A DNA stretch of 64,000 nt from contig MLAK01000134.1 of NCBI GenBank assembly GCA_001839685.1, forward strand, positions 1 to 64,000, given 5' to 3'. The notes under the pieces are model-generated. The model searched no databases. It saw only the letters and a program-made list of their open reading frames with translations, and was not told the DNA's origin. Shown here one piece after another: positions 60,050-64,000 of this stretch. How positions within the stretch are numbered: the stretch's first letter is position 1; each line of letters starts with the position of its first letter. The stretch is from Tritrichomonas foetus (Eukaryota > Parabasalia > Tritrichomonadida > Tritrichomonadidae). The position numbers and the translations under genes were made by a program.

Positions 60050-60724
60050 ATCAAATAATAAATATTATCTTGACAATCAATGCAATTTTCACATCTTCTG
60101 TTAAACCAAATCGCTTCTTTAATTTTTAAACATTTTTCAATTCGATTTTTTGATTTTTGGATTGAAAAAAAGTAAAAGATTTCTAATATCATCTATCAAT
60201 AACATTTTTGTATGAAAAATGAAATGCCAAAAGTGCATTCGTCTAAAAATAAAAGTAAAATGTGTTTGTTTGATTAGATATATCAACTGTTAAGTTGGGA
60301 AATATTAGTCGATAAAAATGAAAATAAATGATTTGGTCCGCAATGCAGATTTTCGTTCATTCAGTAGTTTAGATTAAGGCTCTTTTCAGTTGCCATAACC
60401 TTTTAAATTCTCATAAACGCCCATATATGCTTCTTTATATAAACACCCGATCTATAGTTAGAATAATATTCATGAACTTATATTAGTGTATTCATTGGGG
60501 TATATAAAAAATGAATTTATAAGAAAATTCATTCATTCATTGATATTAATCTTCGATCATTTTCCGTAATACTAAAAAGGGGTCAGCATTACTGACTGAT
60601 GTTTCTCGGTAATCATTAAGAGAGAAGGCCTTCTTGATCCTATAAATGAATAAAAAATGAGAAAAATGCATATTAACTTTTTCAAAAGTTTCATGTTTGA
60701 CACTTTTTTGTCATTAACTTGGTG
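60050..60724. other. Spacer before the RCC1 kinase gene
   Basis: AT-rich. No gene is recognised. The promoter-like palindrome is listed separately. Confidence 0.5.
60675..60715 (+). promoter_or_regulatory. Promoter-like palindrome AACTTTTTCAAAAGTT plus initiator
   Basis: The 16-base near-palindrome at 60675-60690 is followed by TCATG and, at about 60711, GTCATTA (initiator-like TCATT), which lies about 9 bp before the GH-distal ATG at 60725. It repeats the inverted AAAAGTT arrangement seen at 31.4 and 34.8 kb. Confidence 0.4.
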
Positions 60725-62947
60725 ATGACAAATACAGACGGAAATTTCACCATTTTATCGGCTGGAAATCCTACTAAAGGCCAACTGGGACGCGGTGGAA
60801 ACAACAGTGTTCCATCTCCTGTGGCACTTCCAACTTCCCAAATTTCTTGTTTATCAAATGGGAATATACATAGTGTTGTACTCTGTAAAGATGGGTCAGT
60901 CCTTTGGTGGGGGCAGAAAAATGGAAGTTTCAGCTTTGAAGAAGAAGATGCCGACATTCCAACCAAAATTAAAGGACTTCCATTTATAATTGATGTTAAA
61001 TGTGGCGATTATTTCACTCTCTTTCTTACAAAAGAAAAAAAAGTTCTTATTTCATCATACTATGAAAAAAATCATTTCACTGGGATAAAAATTCCCGAAC
61101 CAGCTGTTGCCCTGTTTGGTTATGAATATCCTTGGATCGTTGGTGAGAGTGGAGCAATTTATTTTTATGAATATAATAATCAAAATTTCCACAATGTTGT
61201 CAAATTTGGCCCATATTCATTTGGTGTTCCAAAACAAATTGTTTCTACTTGGCATTCTGTTGTTTTAATAACTTCATCAGGTGAAGCATTAGGAATGTCC
61301 ATGTCAAATCTTATTCCCAAAAATGATCATCCGATTTTCCAGATTGTTCCGAAAAATGTGAAAGAATTTGTACCGATTAAAAGTCTTTGGGGTGTGAAAA
61401 TCAGAAAGGTTGTTGGAAACGAACTTCATTATCTTGCCATTTCAGAAGACAATCAAGTCTTCAAGTGGGGAATAACAGGGATGTTTAGTAATTTCTACAA
61501 GAGTTATTTTACAGGTTTTAATATTCATAACATTTGTAGAGATGCTAAATTTATTGACATTGCTACTGCAAAAAACCATTCTCTATGTGTAGACTCTTCA
61601 GGTCATGTTTGGGGCTTCGGAAATGGTGAATATGGACAAACACTGCTGAAAGATGACACTAGTTTTGTATCCAATTTAATTGAAAAAGCAGTTGCTGTTC
61701 ATTGCGGATCCGATTTTTCACTTGTTGAAGTTGGAGAGTATGCCCTTCCAGAGGCTGGGTCACTGAATTTAGAATTAAATTCAAATCATAAGCCTCATAA
61801 TTTCCAAGAAAACAATGAATTGGTTTCAAGAAATCCTATGAAATTTAATGATAATTTGAGAATTCATGATTCGTCTCAATTAAATAAAATTCGAGATTTA
61901 GAAGAAAAGCTTTTAAAATCAAAACAAAAAATATCATCACTTAAAGAAACAATTCGATCCTTTTCTACAATTCAAAAGCAGTATGAAGAACTCAAAACAG
62001 AAAATGAATATAAAAATGTGGAGATTAGCGAACTTCATCAGCAAATTCAGAAACTTACAAACGAAATACAAAGTCAAATTTCTACATCATCACCAAAAAT
62101 TATGTCACAGAAAGAAATAGAAAGTTTCAATATTATTAAAACTATTGGAAGTGGATCATCAGCCAATGTTGTCAAAGTTTCACAAGAACAATTTTATGCA
62201 TTAAAAATTTTGAAACTGGAGAATATTGATGAAGAAGATAGTGAATCCGATAGTTATCACAGTAATCAAAGTTATGATGGTGAAGAAGAAACAAATAAAC
62301 AAAAGTTCAAAACAGAATTCGAAAAGCTTCAATATTTTATGAAAGAATATGAAATAATATGTCAAATATCACATAAAAATATTATTAAAACGTATGGAAT
62401 TTGTTATGGAAATGAAAAGAATCCACCATCAATTTTATTAGAATATTGTCCATTTAATTTAAAGAAAAGAGTTAAAAAATTGAATGATGAAAATAGATAC
62501 CAAATTATTTCTGAAATCATTGAAGGGATGTCATATATTCATGAAAGAGGATTAATTCATCGAGATTTAAAGCCAGAAAACATTTTACTTGATTCTGAAA
62601 ATCATGTTAAAATTTGTGATTTTAGAATCTCAACATTATCAAGTGATACATCACATACAGGTGGTATTGGGACTCTTGCATATATGTCGCCAGAACAATT
62701 AAATGGTGATAAACATTATACTAACAAAGTTGATGTTTATGCCTTTGGCATTATTCTTTATTTCATTTTGACCAATGGTTCAATTCCCAATATTTCTGTT
62801 GGTGATATTGTTAAAGGTAAACAAATTCATCTTCCAACACGGATTCCAGATTTTTATCGACGCATGATTAAAAAATGTTTATCTTTTGCTCCAAAAGACC
62901 GACCAGATTTTTCTGAGCTTCACATATTGCTTTCATCATCGAAATAA
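60725..62947 (+). CDS. RCC1-repeat protein fused to a protein kinase
   Basis: 740 residues from the first ATG (60725; TTG and GTG upstream are not used). Residues 1-~350 are an RCC1-type beta-propeller (GQLGRGGNNSVPSPV, HSVVLCKDGSVLWWG, HSLCVDSSGHVWGFGNGEYGQ). A coiled coil (KIRDLEEKLLKSKQKISSL, then KETIRSFS) leads to a C-terminal kinase (from ~469): IGSGSSANVVK, Lys in YALKIL, HRDLKPEN with Asp614, then CDFRIS in place of DFG (Arg634), GTLAYMSPEQ and VYAFGIILYFILTNG. The Gly-to-Arg change in DFG may impair or alter activation-loop motion. No signal peptide or TM helix. Linker and kinase match the LRR kinase at 31.6 kb. A tandem relative starts at 63.6 kb. Confidence 0.92.
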   Translation: MTNTDGNFTILSAGNPTKGQLGRGGNNSVPSPVALPTSQISCLSNGNIHSVVLCKDGSVLWWGQKNGSFSFEEEDADIPTKIKGLPFIIDVKCGDYFTLFLTKEKKVLISSYYEKNHFTGIKIPEPAVALFGYEYPWIVGESGAIYFYEYNNQNFHNVVKFGPYSFGVPKQIVSTWHSVVLITSSGEALGMSMSNLIPKNDHPIFQIVPKNVKEFVPIKSLWGVKIRKVVGNELHYLAISEDNQVFKWGITGMFSNFYKSYFTGFNIHNICRDAKFIDIATAKNHSLCVDSSGHVWGFGNGEYGQTLLKDDTSFVSNLIEKAVAVHCGSDFSLVEVGEYALPEAGSLNLELNSNHKPHNFQENNELVSRNPMKFNDNLRIHDSSQLNKIRDLEEKLLKSKQKISSLKETIRSFSTIQKQYEELKTENEYKNVEISELHQQIQKLTNEIQSQISTSSPKIMSQKEIESFNIIKTIGSGSSANVVKVSQEQFYALKILKLENIDEEDSESDSYHSNQSYDGEEETNKQKFKTEFEKLQYFMKEYEIICQISHKNIIKTYGICYGNEKNPPSILLEYCPFNLKKRVKKLNDENRYQIISEIIEGMSYIHERGLIHRDLKPENILLDSENHVKICDFRISTLSSDTSHTGGIGTLAYMSPEQLNGDKHYTNKVDVYAFGIILYFILTNGSIPNISVGDIVKGKQIHLPTRIPDFYRRMIKKCLSFAPKDRPDFSELHILLSSSK

Positions 62948-63143
62948 AATCAGATACTCAGATCAAATTTGTTCGTATCTTCTTTCAATTTAAATAAAAA
63001 GTATTCTAAAATGCGTATTATAGGAACTTGATCAAAATTTTGTTCTTAGAAGAATATTATTATCCTTAAACTTTTGAGAATAGATATAAATTCATTTTTT
63101 AAAGTTCACATATCATGATATTATATCCTTCGTTTGTTTTCAA

Positions 63144-63177
<34 letters not shown>

Positions 63178-63568
63178 TTGTTGTTGTTGTTGTTGTTGTT
63201 GGTTTGTTTTTGTAAATTTCTTACTTATATCTACTTTCCTTTACTATAGAAGTAAACTTTTTAAAAATGAAATTATTGCTAGAAAGAATAAATATTGAGT
63301 TTCCAGAGTTTCTAAAAAAGATTTTGATTATCATTAGATTCTCATGTATTGAAAAACAATTGCTATCTATTCTTCTTGAATATCCATTTTATTCATGTAT
63401 AGATTACTTGATTAATTCATTAGGCATGTTCAAATTGATGATATTTCATTTCTCAACTTCTACAACCAAAATATCCTTTACAAACATAGGTATATAATGA
63501 TAATAGGAAATTGCTTTCATCTGATTGACCTTCTGAAAAAGTTCTATTGAAAAGTGGCAAAACAATTC
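62948..63568. other. Spacer between the tandem RCC1 kinase genes
   Basis: Contains a 31-T run (63146-63176) followed by eight GTT units (63177-63200). The ATG frame 63267-63497 (76 residues) has weak coding character and could be debris. TGAAAAAGTTC at 63535-63545 is a promoter-like word for the next gene. Confidence 0.5.
63146..63200 (+). repeat. T homopolymer joined to GTT microsatellite
   Basis: 31 T followed by eight GTT repeats, non-coding. Confidence 0.95.
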
Positions 63569-64000
63569 ATGAGGAAAAGAGTGACACATAGAAAAATGAG
63601 CATTGTGTCGGCAGGATCAACCCGTACTGGGCAACTTGGGAGATTTGGTGACTGTTTAACCCCTTCTCCAATTAAAAATTTTGATCCTGAGAGTCTAGTC
63701 TGTATATCAGTTGGGTGGGATCATTGTGCTGCACTTTGCAAAGATGGAACGGTTTTTGGATGGGGAATAATGAAACGTATATCTTCTTATGAGGGTTTGG
63801 AAATACCAATGAAGCTAGTGGGCTTACCAAACATCATTGATTTAAAATGTGGTAATGAATTCACACTTTTTATGAATGATGAAAGGAAAGTTTTTATTAC
63901 ATCAGATCTTTATTATGAAAAGACAACGAACATTTCACTTTTAGAAGTTAAAATTGGTGAACGTGCAGTTGGGCTATTTGGCTTCGACGATCCATGGATT
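63569..64000 (+). CDS. RCC1-repeat protein, 5' part of a tandem paralogue (cut by the window end)
   Basis: An open frame runs to the last base of the window. The ATG at 63569 or, more like the paralogue, 63596 begins the protein MSIVSAGSTRTGQLG. The translated 135 residues from 63596 align throughout with the gene at 60725: SAG..GQLGR, then SPIK, ALCKDGTVFGWG, KLVGLPNIIDLKCGNEFTLF and AVGLFGFDDPWI. Identity looks clear but far from complete, so the duplication is not recent. By homology the missing part should contain the coiled coil and kinase domain. TGAAAAAGTTC lies 24 bp upstream of the first ATG. Confidence 0.85.
   Translation, partial: MRKRVTHRKMSIVSAGSTRTGQLGRFGDCLTPSPIKNFDPESLVCISVGWDHCAALCKDGTVFGWGIMKRISSYEGLEIPMKLVGLPNIIDLKCGNEFTLFMNDERKVFITSDLYYEKTTNISLLEVKIGERAVGLFGFDDPWI

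Noticed and set aside
63267..63497. 76-residue ATG frame between the RCC1 kinase genes
   Set aside because: Short, AT-driven, no recognisable similarity within the window.

Overview
The window looks like nuclear DNA from a trichomonad (parabasalid) protist, most likely Tritrichomonas or a close relative. The reasons are long intronless genes separated by very AT-rich spacers, initiator-like TCA motifs a few bases before start codons, and a typical trichomonad gene mix: BspA-type leucine-rich repeats, ankyrin proteins with a conserved alpha-helical N-terminus, Sel1-repeat kinases, a papain-family cysteine protease and many Ser/Thr kinases. An IFT88 homologue shows that the organism builds flagella. 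The species assignment is inference; no rRNA or tRNA gene was found.

Layout. 1-5.7 kb: a spacer with a decayed coding remnant, then a 1348-residue helical protein. 6.29-8.35 kb: a complete pogo/mariner-type DNA transposon with an intact DD35D transposase, long terminal inverted repeats and a TA target duplication. 8.35-10.9 kb: spacer with gene debris, including a broken Myb domain. 10.9-14.4 kb: a Cys-rich surface protein built on a nearly perfect 219-bp tandem array. 15.4-28.2 kb: a denser, more GC-rich block with a cathepsin-L-like protease, a small protein, a PPP phosphatase, a TVP23-like Golgi protein, a coiled-coil protein, an MST/Hippo-like kinase, a redox-dead PDI-like ER protein and a Ras-like GTPase. 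28.7-37.7 kb: a frameshifted ankyrin gene, a BspA-LRR kinase and a NEK kinase. 38.2-54.3 kb: a 2343-residue BEACH protein, a bacterial-type GNAT acetyltransferase, a kelch protein, IFT88 and a small unknown protein. 55.4-64 kb: a Sel1-repeat pseudokinase, a GH20 hexosaminidase, an RCC1-repeat kinase and the start of its tandem paralogue, cut by the window edge.

Most genes are single units, often in divergent pairs with 200-300 bp shared promoters. A recurring element, core AAAAAGTT usually followed by C or T and sometimes by TCA, lies upstream of about a dozen starts on both strands and may be a core promoter element.

The most interesting theme is modular signalling. Two kinases here share the same coiled-coil linker and kinase module but carry different sensor-like N-termini (BspA LRR, RCC1 propeller). 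A pseudokinase joined to Sel1 repeats may be a third variant. An MST-like kinase carries a ten-fold amplified GTFVVNN motif resembling the Mob1-docking GTM motifs of Hippo kinases. Several start positions given here are the first ATG of the reading frame, because the longest open frames began at TTG or GTG.
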